Assembly (NCBI GenBank): GCA_963717705.1
Contig: CAVQWT010000006.1
Location: forward strand, 62,001-126,000
Direction of reading: 5' to 3'
Length of the DNA stretch: 64,000 nucleotides
Source of the DNA: CAVQWT01 sp963717705
GTDB taxonomy: Bacteria; Pseudomonadota; Gammaproteobacteria; Burkholderiales; Casimicrobiaceae
In this document: positions 54,047 to 62,989 of the stretch, one piece after another
How the letters are laid out: each line of letters opens with the position of its first letter
Numbering within the stretch: position 1 is the stretch's first letter
The notes under the pieces: model-generated
The model's input: only the letters and a program-made list of their open reading frames with translations
Told to the model about the DNA's origin: nothing
The model's database searches: none
Program-made: the position numbers and the translations under genes

Positions 54047-55186
54047 ATGAACCGTTGGATCAAGGGGTTAGGGACCACGCTGGCGGCGCTCGCGCTCGCC
54101 GGTGCCGCGCCGGCTTCGGCCCAGGATGGAGTCACCGCGACGTCGATCGTCATCGGACAGTCGGCCGCGTTCACCGGTCCCGCGGCGCAGCTCGGCATCC
54201 AGATGCGCGACGGCGCGCGGTTGTGGATCGACTATGTCAACGCCAACGGCGGCGTCAACGGCCGGCGGATCGAGCTCAAGTCGCGCGACGACAAGTACGA
54301 ATCGGCGCTGGCGGCCGAGAACACGAAGAAGCTGATCGAGGAGGACCGGGTCTTCGCACTCTTCGCCTATGTCGGCACGCCGACGTCGGCGGCGGCGCTG
54401 CCGATCTTCTCCGCCGCGCGCGTCCCCTTCGTCGGGCCTTTCACCGGCGCCGAGCTGCTGCGCACCCCGTTCAATCGCTACATCTTCAACGTCCGCGCGA
54501 GCTACTTCGACGAGACCGACCGCATCGTCGAGCACCTCGCCCGCACCGGCGTCAAGCGCATCGCCGTGTTCCACCAGAACGACTCCTACGGCCAGGCCGG
54601 CCTCGAGGGCGTCAAGCGCGCGATGACCAAGCGCGGCCTCGCCATCGCGGCGCTCGGCACCAACGAGCGCAACTCGACCGACGTCGCGGCCGCGGTCAAG
54701 GCGATCGGCGACGCGAAGCCGGAGGCCGTGGTGATGATCACCGCGTACTCTTCGGCGGCCGAGTTCATCAGGCAGATGAAGAAGCTGCCCGACCCGACGC
54801 TCTTCTTCAACGTGTCGTTCGTCGGCAGCAAGGCACTGGCCGAGGCGCTGGGCAAGGACGGCCACGGCGTGATGATCTCGCAGGTCGTGCCGTTCCCGTG
54901 GAGTCCGATGACGCCGGTGGTCAAGGAGTATCTCGGCCTTGCCAAGGCGGCCAAGGTCGACGTCAATTTCTCGAGCCTCGAAGGATTCATCGCCGCGAAG
55001 GTGCTGGTCGAGGGCCTGCGCCGCACCGGCAAGGAGCCCACGCGCGAGCGCTTCATCGCGGCGCTGGAATCGATCTCGGCGCTGGATTTCGGCGGCTTCC
55101 AGGTGAGCTTCTCGCCGACCAACCACAACGGGTCGCAGTTCGTCGACCTGTCGATGATCGGGCGCGACGGCACGTTCGTGCGCTGA
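54047..55186 (+). CDS. branched-chain amino acid-type ABC transporter substrate-binding protein
   Basis: This 379-residue periplasmic protein has a signal peptide ending ASAQDG (about residue 25). It is a type I Leu/Ile/Val-binding protein: ATSIVIGQSAAFTGPAAQLG, VNGRRIELKSRDDKYES, ALFAYVGTPTSAAALPIF, and PFVGPFTGAELLRTPF. This subgroup is abundant in Burkholderiales, mostly with unknown ligands. GGAGGAG precedes the ATG by 7 bases. No Liv permease or ATPase genes are near, so it is an orphan binding protein. It converges on the tRNA-Leu unit. Confidence 0.93.
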   Translation: MNRWIKGLGTTLAALALAGAAPASAQDGVTATSIVIGQSAAFTGPAAQLGIQMRDGARLWIDYVNANGGVNGRRIELKSRDDKYESALAAENTKKLIEEDRVFALFAYVGTPTSAAALPIFSAARVPFVGPFTGAELLRTPFNRYIFNVRASYFDETDRIVEHLARTGVKRIAVFHQNDSYGQAGLEGVKRAMTKRGLAIAALGTNERNSTDVAAAVKAIGDAKPEAVVMITAYSSAAEFIRQMKKLPDPTLFFNVSFVGSKALAEALGKDGHGVMISQVVPFPWSPMTPVVKEYLGLAKAAKVDVNFSSLEGFIAAKVLVEGLRRTGKEPTRERFIAALESISALDFGGFQVSFSPTNHNGSQFVDLSMIGRDGTFVR

Positions 55187-55520
55187 ACGTCGTCCCCCCG
55201 CCGGCGACGGCTGGCGACGGCGGGCTCCTCGCCCGACCGCACGTCCGCCGGGACGCGCAAGCCCGGCAATGCGGGGGGCGACAGGGTCACCGGCACCGGG
55301 GTATAGTGACGACCGACGGCCCGCATTCGGCGCCGAGTGCGCAGTTTTGTCGCGCAGTTCGTGCTTATGCGGCGCGCGTGCTGCGCGCAGTTGGGGTCCG
55401 GGCGAGGGTTGGCCATCGGGCGATGGGGAGGCGCCGGCCCCAGCGGGCACCCACGGTCCCTCGCGCGGTGCCGAGTCCAGGCGACCGAGCCCGAGCCGCC
55501 GGTCGCGACCGCGTGCCCCG
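55187..55520. other. 334-base gap without a recognised gene
   Basis: Nothing convincing is coded here. A TATAGT hexamer (55302-55307) with CGACAG 17 bases upstream could be a plus-strand promoter, but no gene follows before the tRNA terminator. Confidence 0.4.
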
Positions 55521-55548
55521 AAAAGCAGAACAGGCGCCGAGGCGCCTG
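55521..55548 (-). terminator. terminator of the tRNA-Leu transcript
   Basis: On the minus strand CAGGCGC-CTCG-GCGCCTG is a perfect 7-bp stem with a stable tetraloop, followed by GTTCTGCTTTT-type sequence. It lies 63 bases past the tRNA 3' end, after the tandem repeat. Confidence 0.6.
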
Positions 55549-55598
55549 TCTTGTCGCGCCGAAGCGCCTGTCTTGTCGCGCCGAAGCGCCTGTGTTTC
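55542..55598. repeat. 22-base tandem repeat (about 2.4 copies) behind tRNA-Leu
   Basis: GCGCCTGTCTTGTCGCGCCG plus AA is repeated exactly at 55542-55563 and 55564-55585, with a partial third copy after. Read on the minus strand, each junction forms GCGC-TTCG-GCGC (55556-55567 and 55578-55589), a UUCG-capped hairpin. The array lies between the tRNA 3' end and the terminator, so it is part of the primary transcript. Confidence 0.9.
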
Positions 55599-55610
55599 GA
55601 TGCGGTCGAT

Positions 55611-55697
55611 TGGTGCCCAGAAGAGGACTCGAACCTCCACAGTGTCGCCACCGCCAGGACCTGAACCTGGTGCGTCTACCAATTCCGCCATCTGGGC
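55611..55697 (-). tRNA. tRNA-Leu (anticodon CAG)
   Basis: The minus strand folds as a complete class II tRNA. Acceptor arm 5' GCCCAGA pairs with TCTGGGC before the discriminator A and an encoded CCA. The D arm carries TGGTAGA, the anticodon stem CCAGG/CCTGG holds loop TTCAGGT with anticodon CAG, and a long variable arm (GGCGACACTGT region) marks Leu. The T arm contains GGTTCGAGTCC. It reads the CUG codon, the main leucine codon in a genome this GC-rich. The transcript is isolated from other tRNAs. Confidence 0.97.
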
Positions 55698-55711
55698 GAC
55701 CGCAATCCATA

Positions 55712-55740
55712 ATTTTACGTTTCCGAGCCAGCATTGTCAA
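55712..55740 (-). promoter_or_regulatory. tRNA-Leu promoter
   Basis: On the minus strand a perfect TTGACA (55735-55740) and TAAAAT (55712-55717) have the optimal 17-base spacer. The start site falls about 8 bases before the tRNA 5' end. The -35 box overlaps the TTG start codon of the divergent rnr gene. This is the best promoter match in the window. Confidence 0.85.
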
Positions 55741-58106
55741 AAAAGACCCGCCCCACCCCACCCGTTCCGCCCATTGCGGCGGCTCCCGAGCATCGCCGCC
55801 GCGACGCCCTTCCTGCCGCGGACCGCGTCCCCCGCGGCGCGCGCCGTGACCTCGACCCCGACCTCGTGCCCGCGCGCACCGCGATCCTGGCGGCGCTGCG
55901 CGACGCCGGCGTGCCGCAGACCGCGGCCGAGCTCGAAGAGACGCTCGCCGTCGACCGCCGCGCGCGCGAGGCGTTCGCCGGCCGCATCGCGGCGATGGAG
56001 CGCGATGGCCAGGTCGTGCTCAACCGCAAGGGCCAGCTGCTGGTCGCGGCCAAGCTCGACCTCGTCACCGGCGTCCTCCAGGGGCATCCCGACGGCTTCG
56101 GCTTCCTCAGGCCCGACGACGGCTCGCCCGACGTCGTGTTGTCCGAGCGCGAGATGCACAAGGCGCTGCACGGCGACCGCGTCTCGGTGCGCCGCAAGGG
56201 GGTCGACCGCCGCGGTCGCCCCGAGGGCGAGATCGTCGACGTGCTCGAGCGCGCCAACCGCACCGTCGTTGGCCGGCTGCACGAGGAACGCGGACTCTGG
56301 TTCGCGGTCGCCGAGAACCGGCGCATCAACCAGGACCTGCTGATCGGGCCGGCCGACCTGGGCGGCGCCAAGTCGGGGGACGTCGTCGTCGTCGAGATCG
56401 TCGAGCAGCCGTCGGCGTCGCGCGAGGCGATGGCCCGCGTCGTCGAGGTGCTCGGCGCGTTCACCGACCCCGGCATGGAGATCGAGATCGCGCTGCGCAA
56501 GCACGCGCTGCCGTTCGAGTTCTCGGTCGCCGCGACCAAGCTCGCGAAGAAGCTGCCGACGACGGTGCGCGACGAGGATCGCGCGGGCCGGGTCGATCTC
56601 ACGGCGCTGCCGCTGGTGACGATCGACGGCGAGACGGCGAAGGACTTCGACGACGCCGTCTACTGCGAGAAGAAGGGCCGCGGCTGGCGGCTGCTGGTCG
56701 CAATCGCCGACGTCTCGCACTACGTCCGCGACGGCGACCCGATCGACCAGGACGCCCGCGAGCGCGGGACGTCGGTGTACTTCCCGCGCCGCGTCATCCC
56801 GATGCTGCCGGAGGCGCTGTCCAACGAGCTCTGCTCGCTCAAGCCCGCCGTCGACCGGCTGTGCATGGTCTGCGAGATGACGGTCAGCGCCGCCGGAGTG
56901 ATCGGCGACTACCGCTTCTTCCCGGCGGTGATGCATTCACGCGCGCGGCTCACCTACAACCAGGTGTGGTCCTGGCTGTCCGACCCGGACGCCGCGCCGC
57001 CGGAGGCGCAGCCGCTGCTGCCGCACCTGAAGCAGCTCTACGCCGTGTTCAAGGCGCTGCTGGCGGCGCGCGAGAAGCGCGGCGCGATCGACTTCGATAC
57101 GGTCGAAACGCAGCTCGAGTTCGACGTCCGCGGCAAGATCGTCCGCGTCGTTCCCGCCGTCCGCAACGATGCGCACCGGCTGATCGAGGAATGCATGCTC
57201 GCGGCCAACGTCTGCACCGCGCAGTACCTCGCCGCCAACGAGCACCCGGTGCTGTACCGCGTCCACGACACGCCGCCGCCGGACAAGCTCGCCGCGCTGC
57301 GCGACTTCCTCGGCGGCTGCGGGCTCGCGCTGTCGGGCGGCGACGCGCCGACCGCGTCGGACTACGCGGCGCTGCTGCTGCGCATCAAGACGCGGCCCGA
57401 CTACCCGCTGCTGCAGACGGTGCTGCTGCGTTCGCTGTCGCAGGCGCAGTACCGGCCGGACAACGTCGGTCACTTCGGCCTCGCGTACGAAGCCTATGCG
57501 CACTTCACGTCGCCGATCCGCCGCTACCCGGACCTGCTGGTGCACCGCGCGATCAAGGCGGTGCTGGGCAAGCGCAAGTACGTGCCGGCCGGCTCGTCGT
57601 GGGCCGAGCTGGGCACGCACTGCTCGCTCACCGAGCGGCGCGCCGACGACGCCTCGCGCGACGTCGAGAACTGGCTCAAGTGCTACTTCATGCAGGACAA
57701 GATCGGCGAGACCTTCGACGGCACGATCAGCCACGTCGCGAGCTTCGGCCTGTTCGTCACCCTCGACGGTTACGCGATCGACGGGCTCGTCCACGTCACC
57801 GAGCTCGGTCGCGACTACTTCCACTACGACGCCGGGCGCCACGCGATGATCGGCGAGCGCACCGGCCGCGTGTTCCAGCTGGCCGGCCGCATCCGGGTCA
57901 CCGTGGCCCGGGTCGACCTCGAGACGACGAAGATCGACTTCGCGCTCGCCGCCGACGCCGAGTCCGCGGACGACACGAGGCCCGCGCTGCCCCGGGGACC
58001 GCTGTCGGCGGCCGATCTGCCGCCGCGGCCGCGCACGCCCGGCAAGGAGCCGCCGCGCACGGGCGGCAAGGGTGGACCGCGGAAGGGCGGTCGCGGCGGG
58101 CGCTGA
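55734..58106 (+). CDS. rnr: ribonuclease R
   Basis: This 790-residue 3'-to-5' exoribonuclease (E. coli 813) degrades structured RNA. After an N-terminal winged-helix (ILAALRDAGVPQTAAELEETL) come cold-shock domains (GVLQGHPDGFGFLRPDDG). The RNB catalytic centre follows: LVTIDGETAKDFDDAVYCEK with the metal-binding aspartates, then VAIADVSHYVRDGDPID, and MLPEALSNELCSLKPAVDRL. The C-terminal S1 domain (DGTISHVASFGLFVTLDG) and a basic Gly/Lys/Arg tail end it. The start is TTG (MSKKTR...), inside the tRNA-Leu promoter on the other strand; no ATG is available nearby. Confidence 0.95.
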   Translation: MSKKTRPTPPVPPIAAAPEHRRRDALPAADRVPRGARRDLDPDLVPARTAILAALRDAGVPQTAAELEETLAVDRRAREAFAGRIAAMERDGQVVLNRKGQLLVAAKLDLVTGVLQGHPDGFGFLRPDDGSPDVVLSEREMHKALHGDRVSVRRKGVDRRGRPEGEIVDVLERANRTVVGRLHEERGLWFAVAENRRINQDLLIGPADLGGAKSGDVVVVEIVEQPSASREAMARVVEVLGAFTDPGMEIEIALRKHALPFEFSVAATKLAKKLPTTVRDEDRAGRVDLTALPLVTIDGETAKDFDDAVYCEKKGRGWRLLVAIADVSHYVRDGDPIDQDARERGTSVYFPRRVIPMLPEALSNELCSLKPAVDRLCMVCEMTVSAAGVIGDYRFFPAVMHSRARLTYNQVWSWLSDPDAAPPEAQPLLPHLKQLYAVFKALLAAREKRGAIDFDTVETQLEFDVRGKIVRVVPAVRNDAHRLIEECMLAANVCTAQYLAANEHPVLYRVHDTPPPDKLAALRDFLGGCGLALSGGDAPTASDYAALLLRIKTRPDYPLLQTVLLRSLSQAQYRPDNVGHFGLAYEAYAHFTSPIRRYPDLLVHRAIKAVLGKRKYVPAGSSWAELGTHCSLTERRADDASRDVENWLKCYFMQDKIGETFDGTISHVASFGLFVTLDGYAIDGLVHVTELGRDYFHYDAGRHAMIGERTGRVFQLAGRIRVTVARVDLETTKIDFALAADAESADDTRPALPRGPLSAADLPPRPRTPGKEPPRTGGKGGPRKGGRGGR

Positions 58107-58243
58107 CGGACGCGCGCGCGGCCGTCGGTCCGCGCGCGGACTGCGACGGCCGGCCGCCGTGGCATTTTATTCCTTCAATATCATGCATTTGCAGCCACCC
58201 CCGCATTGTGGTTGCGGTGCAGCATGCAACGCCGCGACAGGCG

Positions 58244-58249
58244 TAAAAT
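58244..58249 (+). promoter_or_regulatory. candidate -10 box for purT
   Basis: TAAAAT lies 47 bases before the purT ATG, following a GC-rich stretch, in the 189-base gap after rnr. An AT-rich patch (58162-58195) lies further upstream. No good -35 was seen. Confidence 0.33.
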
Positions 58250-58295
58250 GACGCTTTCCCCCTTCGGGCCGGCGCCCTGACGCCGGCGCCAGCCA

Positions 58296-59498
58296 ATGCA
58301 CATCGGCACCCCGCTGTCCCCGTCCGCCACCAAGGTCATGCTGCTCGGCAGCGGCGAGCTCGGCAAGGAAGTGATCATCGCGCTGCAGCGTCTCGGGGTC
58401 GAAGTCGTTGCCGTCGACCGCTACGCCAACGCGCCCGGACACCAGGTCGCGCATCGCGCGCACGTCATCGCGATGACCGACGCCGCGGCGCTCAAGCGGC
58501 TGATCGAGCAGGAGCGGCCGCAGCTCGTGGTGCCCGAGATCGAGGCGATCGCGACGGCGGTGCTCGCCGACGTCGAGCGCGATGGCACCGCGGCCGTGGT
58601 GCCGACGGCCCGCGCGGTGCAGCTCACGATGAATCGCGAAGGCATCCGCCGGCTTGCCGCCGAGGAACTCGCGCTGCCGACGTCGCCGTACCGCTTCGCC
58701 GACACGCTCGAGGAACTGAAGACCGCGATCGAGACCACGCCCGGCATCGGCTACCCCTGCGTGGTGAAGCCGGTGATGTCGTCGTCCGGCAAGGGCCAGT
58801 CGCTGGTGAAGGGCGCCGACGAAGTCGCGTCGGCCTGGCAGTACGCCGAGAGCGCCGGCCGCGTGCGCGGCAGCCGGATGATCGTCGAGGGCTTCATCGA
58901 TTTCGACTACGAGATCACGCTGCTGACCGTGCGCGCGCGCGACGCCGACGGCACCATCGAGACGCACTTCTGCGAGCCCGTCGGCCACGTGCAGGTGAAC
59001 GGCGACTACGTCGAGTCGTGGCAGCCGCAGCCGATGTCGCCCGAGGCGCTGGCGACCGCGCGCGACATCGCGCACAAGGTGACCGCCAATCTCGGCGGCT
59101 GCGGCATCTTCGGGGTCGAGCTCTTCGTCAAGGGCGACCAGGTGTGGTTTTCCGAGGTGAGCCCGCGCCCGCACGACACGGGGCTGGTGACGCTCTGCAC
59201 GCAGGCGCAGAACGAATTCGAGCTCCATGCCCGCGCAATCCTCGGGTTGCCGGTCGACACCACGCTGCGCAACCCGGGCGCGTCGGCGGTCATCTACGGC
59301 GGCGTCGACGCGAAAGGCGTGCGATTCGAGGATGTTGCCCACGCGCTGTCGATTCCGCAGACGGACCTGCGCCTGTTCGGCAAGCCCGAGTCGTACAAGA
59401 AGCGACGGATGGGCGTGGCGCTCGCCGCCGCCGACGACGTCGCGACGGCGAGGGAGCGGGCGAAGGCCTGCGCCGCGCGGGTGAAGCCGCGCGCCTGA
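58296..59498 (+). CDS. purT: formate-dependent phosphoribosylglycinamide formyltransferase
   Basis: This 400-residue ATP-grasp enzyme (E. coli 392) formylates GAR with formate and ATP, an alternative to PurN in purine synthesis. Key regions are VMLLGSGELGKEVIIALQRL, VDRYANAPGHQVAHRAHVI, VVPEIEAIATAVL, the ATP-binding PCVVKPVMSSSGKGQSLV, and VELFVKGDQVWFSEVSPRPH with GLVTLCTQAQNEFELHARAI. It is followed by serB after 18 bases, so the two are probably co-transcribed. Confidence 0.97.
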   Translation: MHIGTPLSPSATKVMLLGSGELGKEVIIALQRLGVEVVAVDRYANAPGHQVAHRAHVIAMTDAAALKRLIEQERPQLVVPEIEAIATAVLADVERDGTAAVVPTARAVQLTMNREGIRRLAAEELALPTSPYRFADTLEELKTAIETTPGIGYPCVVKPVMSSSGKGQSLVKGADEVASAWQYAESAGRVRGSRMIVEGFIDFDYEITLLTVRARDADGTIETHFCEPVGHVQVNGDYVESWQPQPMSPEALATARDIAHKVTANLGGCGIFGVELFVKGDQVWFSEVSPRPHDTGLVTLCTQAQNEFELHARAILGLPVDTTLRNPGASAVIYGGVDAKGVRFEDVAHALSIPQTDLRLFGKPESYKKRRMGVALAAADDVATARERAKACAARVKPRA

Positions 59499-59516
59499 GC
59501 GGCGCGCCGCGACCTC

Positions 59517-60356
59517 ATGGATCTGGTGGTCCAGGCCCCGGCGGTCGGCACCGTCGAGCTGAACGCGCTGGCTCAACTGACCGGCGCGCAGGGCATCACC
59601 GCGCTCGACGGCGGCGGCCAGCAGGCGTACCGGCTGCTGCGCGTGCAGTCGCGCGCCGGGGCGCCCGAGTTCTGCGCCGGCGCCGGCCTCGACTGCGCGT
59701 TCGTACCCGCCGACCTCACCCGCGAGCGCGTCTGCGTCGTCGCGATGGACATGGACTCGACGCTGATCACGATCGAGTGCATCGACGAGATCGCCGACCT
59801 GCATGGAATCAAGGCCGAGGTGTCGGCGATCACCGGCCGCGCGATGCGCGGCGAGATCGATTTCCGCGAGAGCCTGACCCGGCGCGTCTCGCTGCTCGCC
59901 GGGCTGCCGGTCGCTGCCCTCGAGCGGGTCTACGAGGAGCGGCTCCGCCTGTCCCCGGGCGCCGAGCGAATGCTCGCCGGATTCAAGGCGGTCGGGGCAA
60001 AGACGCTGCTCGTTTCCGGCGGCTTCACCTTCTTCACCTCGCGGCTCGAGCGGCGGCTGGGCCTCGACGCCACGCTCGCCAACGACCTCGAGATCATCGA
60101 CGGCCGGCTGACCGGCCGCATCGTCGGCGACATCGTCGACGCGCAGGCGAAGGCCGCGCGCCTGGCGGCGATGCGCCTCGACCACGCCAGGGCGGGCCGC
60201 CTGGTGGTCGCCATCGGCGACGGCGCCAACGACCTGCCGATGCTGCGCGAGGCCGACGTCGCCGTCGCGTACCGCGCCAAGCCGGTCGTGCGCGAGCAGG
60301 CCGACTACGCGCTCAACGTCAGCGGGCTCGACGGCGTCCTGAATCTCTTTGCCTGA
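59517..60356 (+). CDS. serB: phosphoserine phosphatase
   Basis: This 279-residue HAD-family enzyme removes phosphate from phosphoserine, the last step of serine synthesis. Motif I is VAMDMDSTLITIECIDEIAD with the catalytic Asp, motif II LLVSGGFTFFTSRL, motif III includes the Lys in DIVDAQAKAARL, and motif IV VAIGDGANDLPMLREADV. The first 80 residues form the short N-terminal domain usual in proteobacterial SerB. It converges on iscX with a hairpin between them. Confidence 0.95.
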   Translation: MDLVVQAPAVGTVELNALAQLTGAQGITALDGGGQQAYRLLRVQSRAGAPEFCAGAGLDCAFVPADLTRERVCVVAMDMDSTLITIECIDEIADLHGIKAEVSAITGRAMRGEIDFRESLTRRVSLLAGLPVAALERVYEERLRLSPGAERMLAGFKAVGAKTLLVSGGFTFFTSRLERRLGLDATLANDLEIIDGRLTGRIVGDIVDAQAKAARLAAMRLDHARAGRLVVAIGDGANDLPMLREADVAVAYRAKPVVREQADYALNVSGLDGVLNLFA

Positions 60357-60449
60357 CGCGGCCGGCTACTGCGCGTCGGGCGACCGCGCCGCGCAGGGAA
60401 GTCTGGAGATTCCACCCCGAGGGTGCCGGCAACACCCGACACGCGGGCG

Positions 60450-60465
60450 CGGCGCCGGAGCGCCG
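60450..60465. terminator. hairpin between convergent serB and iscX
   Basis: CGGCGC-CGGA-GCGCCG is a perfect 6-bp stem in the 115-base convergent gap. No T-tract follows on either strand, so termination here is only suggested. Confidence 0.3.
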
Positions 60466-60471
60466 AATCGT

Positions 60472-60666
60472 TCACTCGACCTCGTCGATCCACGTCATCT
60501 GGATCGCCTCGAGGATCTTCTCGCCGCTGCGCGCCGGATCGTCGGCGAAGCCGGGCAGCGCGCAGACCCATCCGTGCAGGTCGGTGAAGCGGACGTAGCG
60601 CGGATCGACGTCCGGGTGCGCTTCGGCGAGCGCGATCGCGATGTCGCGGGTGTCGGTCCAGTGCAT
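60472..60666 (-). CDS. iscX: Fe-S cluster assembly protein IscX
   Basis: This 64-residue acidic protein (E. coli 66) starts MHWTDTRDIAIALAEAHPDV, with the conserved YVRFTDLHGWVCALPGFAD and EKILEAIQMTWIDEVE. It binds iron and IscS and modulates cluster assembly. It is the last gene of the ISC operon here, 25 bases after fdx. Confidence 0.96.
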   Translation of the reverse strand: MHWTDTRDIAIALAEAHPDVDPRYVRFTDLHGWVCALPGFADDPARSGEKILEAIQMTWIDEVE

Positions 60667-60691
60667 GGCGGGATCCTCGCAGCGCGCGCCC

Positions 60692-61036
60692 TCACGAGCC
60701 GCGCTTTTCCTTCGCGTAGTTGATCGTGTAGCGCGGCAGCTCGATCGTGAGGTCGGTGCCGCCCACGATCGCCTGGCACGACAGCCGCGACAGCGGCGTC
60801 AGCCCCCATGCCCGGTCGAGCAGGTCGTCCTCGTCGTCGCTCGACGGCGGCAGCGACCCGAAGCCCTGCCGCACGATCACGTGGCAGGTGGTGCACGCGC
60901 AGGACTTCTCGCAGGCGTGCTCGACCTCGACGCCGTGCGTGAGCAGGTTGTCGCAGATGGAGGCGCCCTGCTTCGCGTCGAAGCTGGTGCCTTCGGGGCA
61001 GAGGTCGGGATGCGGCAGAACGGTGATGCGGGTCAT
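60692..61036 (-). CDS. fdx: ISC-system [2Fe-2S] ferredoxin
   Basis: This 114-residue adrenodoxin-type ferredoxin gives electrons for cluster assembly. The [2Fe-2S] ligands are in VEHACEKSCACTTCHVIVRQ (CxxxxxCxxC spacing) and the fourth cysteine in LSRLSCQAIVGGTDLTIELP. N-terminal LPHPDLCPEG is typical of the ISC ferredoxin. It starts 14 bases after hscA. The ATG at 61036 was chosen because it begins the family sequence; the frame is open far upstream as a shadow of hscA. Confidence 0.96.
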   Translation of the reverse strand: MTRITVLPHPDLCPEGTSFDAKQGASICDNLLTHGVEVEHACEKSCACTTCHVIVRQGFGSLPPSSDDEDDLLDRAWGLTPLSRLSCQAIVGGTDLTIELPRYTINYAKEKRGS

Positions 61037-61050
61037 GGCGAGGCGAAGGA

Positions 61051-62913
61051 TCAGGCGACGGCGTCGATCCGCTTGCCGGACAGCGCGTGCGCGACGCTGC
61101 GGTCCATCCGGCGGGCGGCGAACCCGGTGGTCGCGTGGTTGAGGGCCGCGGACGCCGCGGCGAGCGCGCGGTGATCGGTTCCGGCACGCGCCCGCGCGAC
61201 CTCGGCGAGCGCCGCGTCGATCGCCGCGCGCTCCGCCGGCGCGAGCAGTTCGCCGTCGGCCGCCAGCGCGCCCTGCGTCGCGTCCACCAGCTGATCCGCC
61301 TCGACCACGGCTTCGGCCAGCGCGCGGGCCGCCATGTCGTCGCCGGCGTGCGCGAACGAGTCCTGCAGCATCCGCGCGACCTCGGCGTCGGTGAGTCCGT
61401 ACGACGGCTTCACGACCACCGACGACTCGACCCCGGTCCCGATTTCGCGCGCCGACACCGACAGCAGTCCGTCGGCATCGACCTGGAAGGTCACGCGGAT
61501 GCGCGCCGCGCCCGCGGCCATCGGCGGAATGCCGCGCAGGTCGAATCGCGCCAGCGACCGGCAGTCGACGACGCGCTCGCGCTCGCCCTGGACGACGTGG
61601 ATCGACATCGCCGACTGGCCGTTCCGGTAGGTGGTGAATTCCTGCGCCCGCGTGACCGGAATGGTGGAGTTGCGCGGGACGATCTTCTCGGCGAGCCCGC
61701 CCATCGTCTCGAGGCCGAGCGACAGCGGGATGACGTCGAGCAGCAGCCACTCGTCCCCGGCGGACTTGTTGCCGACGAGCGCATCCGCCTGGATCGCGGC
61801 GCCGAGCGCCACCACCTGGTCGGGATTGAGGTTGGTCAGCGGCGGCTGCCCGAAGAAGTCGCCGACCGCCTTCTGCACCTGCGGCATCCGTGTCGCGCCG
61901 CCGACCATCACCACGCCGGTGATGTCCGACGGCTGGAGCTTCGCGTCGCGCAGCGCGCGCTTCACCGGCGCCAGCGTCTTGGCGATCAGGTTCTGCGTGA
62001 TCTCGGTGAAGCCCTCGGCGGTGATCGTCAGGTCGACCTTGGCGCCGCTCGCCAGGGCGGCGACGACCGGCGCCGCCGGGTGCAGCGTCAGGTTCTCCTT
62101 GGCCTCGCGCGCCTTGACCATCAGCAGCCGCGTGTCCTCCGGCGACAGCGGCGGCAGCTCCGCGGCCTCGATGATCCAGCAGTAGACGCGGTGGTCGAAG
62201 TCGTCGCCGCCGAGCGCGGAGTCGCCGTTGGTCGCCAGCACCTCGAACACGCCCCGCGACAGGCGCAGGATCGAGATGTCGAAGGTGCCGCCACCGAGGT
62301 CGTAGACGGCGTAGGTGCCCTCGGCGGCGTTGTCGAGGCCGTAGGCGATGGCCGCCGCGGTCGGCTCGTTGAGCAGCCGCAGCACCTCCAGGCCGGCGAG
62401 CCGCGCGGCGTCCTTGGTCGCCTGCCGCTGCGCGTCGTCGAAATACGCGGGCACGGTGACGACCGCACCCTCGACCGGCCCGCCGAGCGCCTGCTCCGCG
62501 CGGTGGCGCAGCGAGCGCAGGATGTCGGCCGACACCTCGACCGGGCTCCTGGGGCCGGCGCGCGTGCCGATGCGCACCATGCCCGGGTCGTCGATGAACC
62601 GGTACGGGAATCGGCGCGCGTCGGACAGGTCGGACAGCCCGCGTCCCATCAGCCGCTTGACCGAGACGATGGTGTTCTGCGGATCGCGCGCCTGCAGCGC
62701 CTGCGCCGCGTGGCCCACCGTGACGCCGTCTTCGCCGTAGCGCACGATCGACGGCAGCAGCGGCCGGCCGTGGTCGTCGGGCAGCACGACCGGGATGCCG
62801 TTGCGGACGGTGGCGACCAGCGAATTGGTGGTGCCGAGGTCGATGCCGATCGCGCGGCGGCGCTCGCGCGGCGCCTCGGGCGCGTCGGGCTCGGAGATCT
62901 GCAGCAGCGCCAT
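61051..62913 (-). CDS. hscA: Fe-S assembly chaperone HscA (Hsp70)
   Basis: This 620-residue Hsp70 (E. coli 616) releases Fe-S clusters from IscU. ATPase motifs are AIGIDLGTTNSLVATVRNGI, VYDLGGGTFDISILRLSRG and VVMVGGATRMPQVQKAV. The substrate-binding domain follows after the linker near VPLSLGLE-like sequence (LLDVIPLSLGLETMGG), typical of HscA. The start at 62913 gives MALLQISEPD, the family N-terminus. It lies 76 bases after hscB. Confidence 0.96.
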   Translation of the reverse strand: MALLQISEPDAPEAPRERRRAIGIDLGTTNSLVATVRNGIPVVLPDDHGRPLLPSIVRYGEDGVTVGHAAQALQARDPQNTIVSVKRLMGRGLSDLSDARRFPYRFIDDPGMVRIGTRAGPRSPVEVSADILRSLRHRAEQALGGPVEGAVVTVPAYFDDAQRQATKDAARLAGLEVLRLLNEPTAAAIAYGLDNAAEGTYAVYDLGGGTFDISILRLSRGVFEVLATNGDSALGGDDFDHRVYCWIIEAAELPPLSPEDTRLLMVKAREAKENLTLHPAAPVVAALASGAKVDLTITAEGFTEITQNLIAKTLAPVKRALRDAKLQPSDITGVVMVGGATRMPQVQKAVGDFFGQPPLTNLNPDQVVALGAAIQADALVGNKSAGDEWLLLDVIPLSLGLETMGGLAEKIVPRNSTIPVTRAQEFTTYRNGQSAMSIHVVQGERERVVDCRSLARFDLRGIPPMAAGAARIRVTFQVDADGLLSVSAREIGTGVESSVVVKPSYGLTDAEVARMLQDSFAHAGDDMAARALAEAVVEADQLVDATQGALAADGELLAPAERAAIDAALAEVARARAGTDHRALAAASAALNHATTGFAARRMDRSVAHALSGKRIDAVA

Positions 62914-62989
62914 CAGGCGTTTCCCACGGCGGCGGCCGCATCGCGGCGTCGGCGACTGGCGTCCTGCGGGGCGGGCATCAGGCGGAAGG

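Noticed and set aside
55542..55598. CRISPR or attachment-site interpretation of the repeats next to tRNA-Leu
   Set aside because: Copies are directly adjacent without spacers; they do not duplicate the tRNA 3' end and no integrase is nearby.
55337..55849. 170-codon plus-strand frame running through the tRNA gene
   Set aside because: It crosses the tRNA, its terminator and promoter and has no protein-like features.
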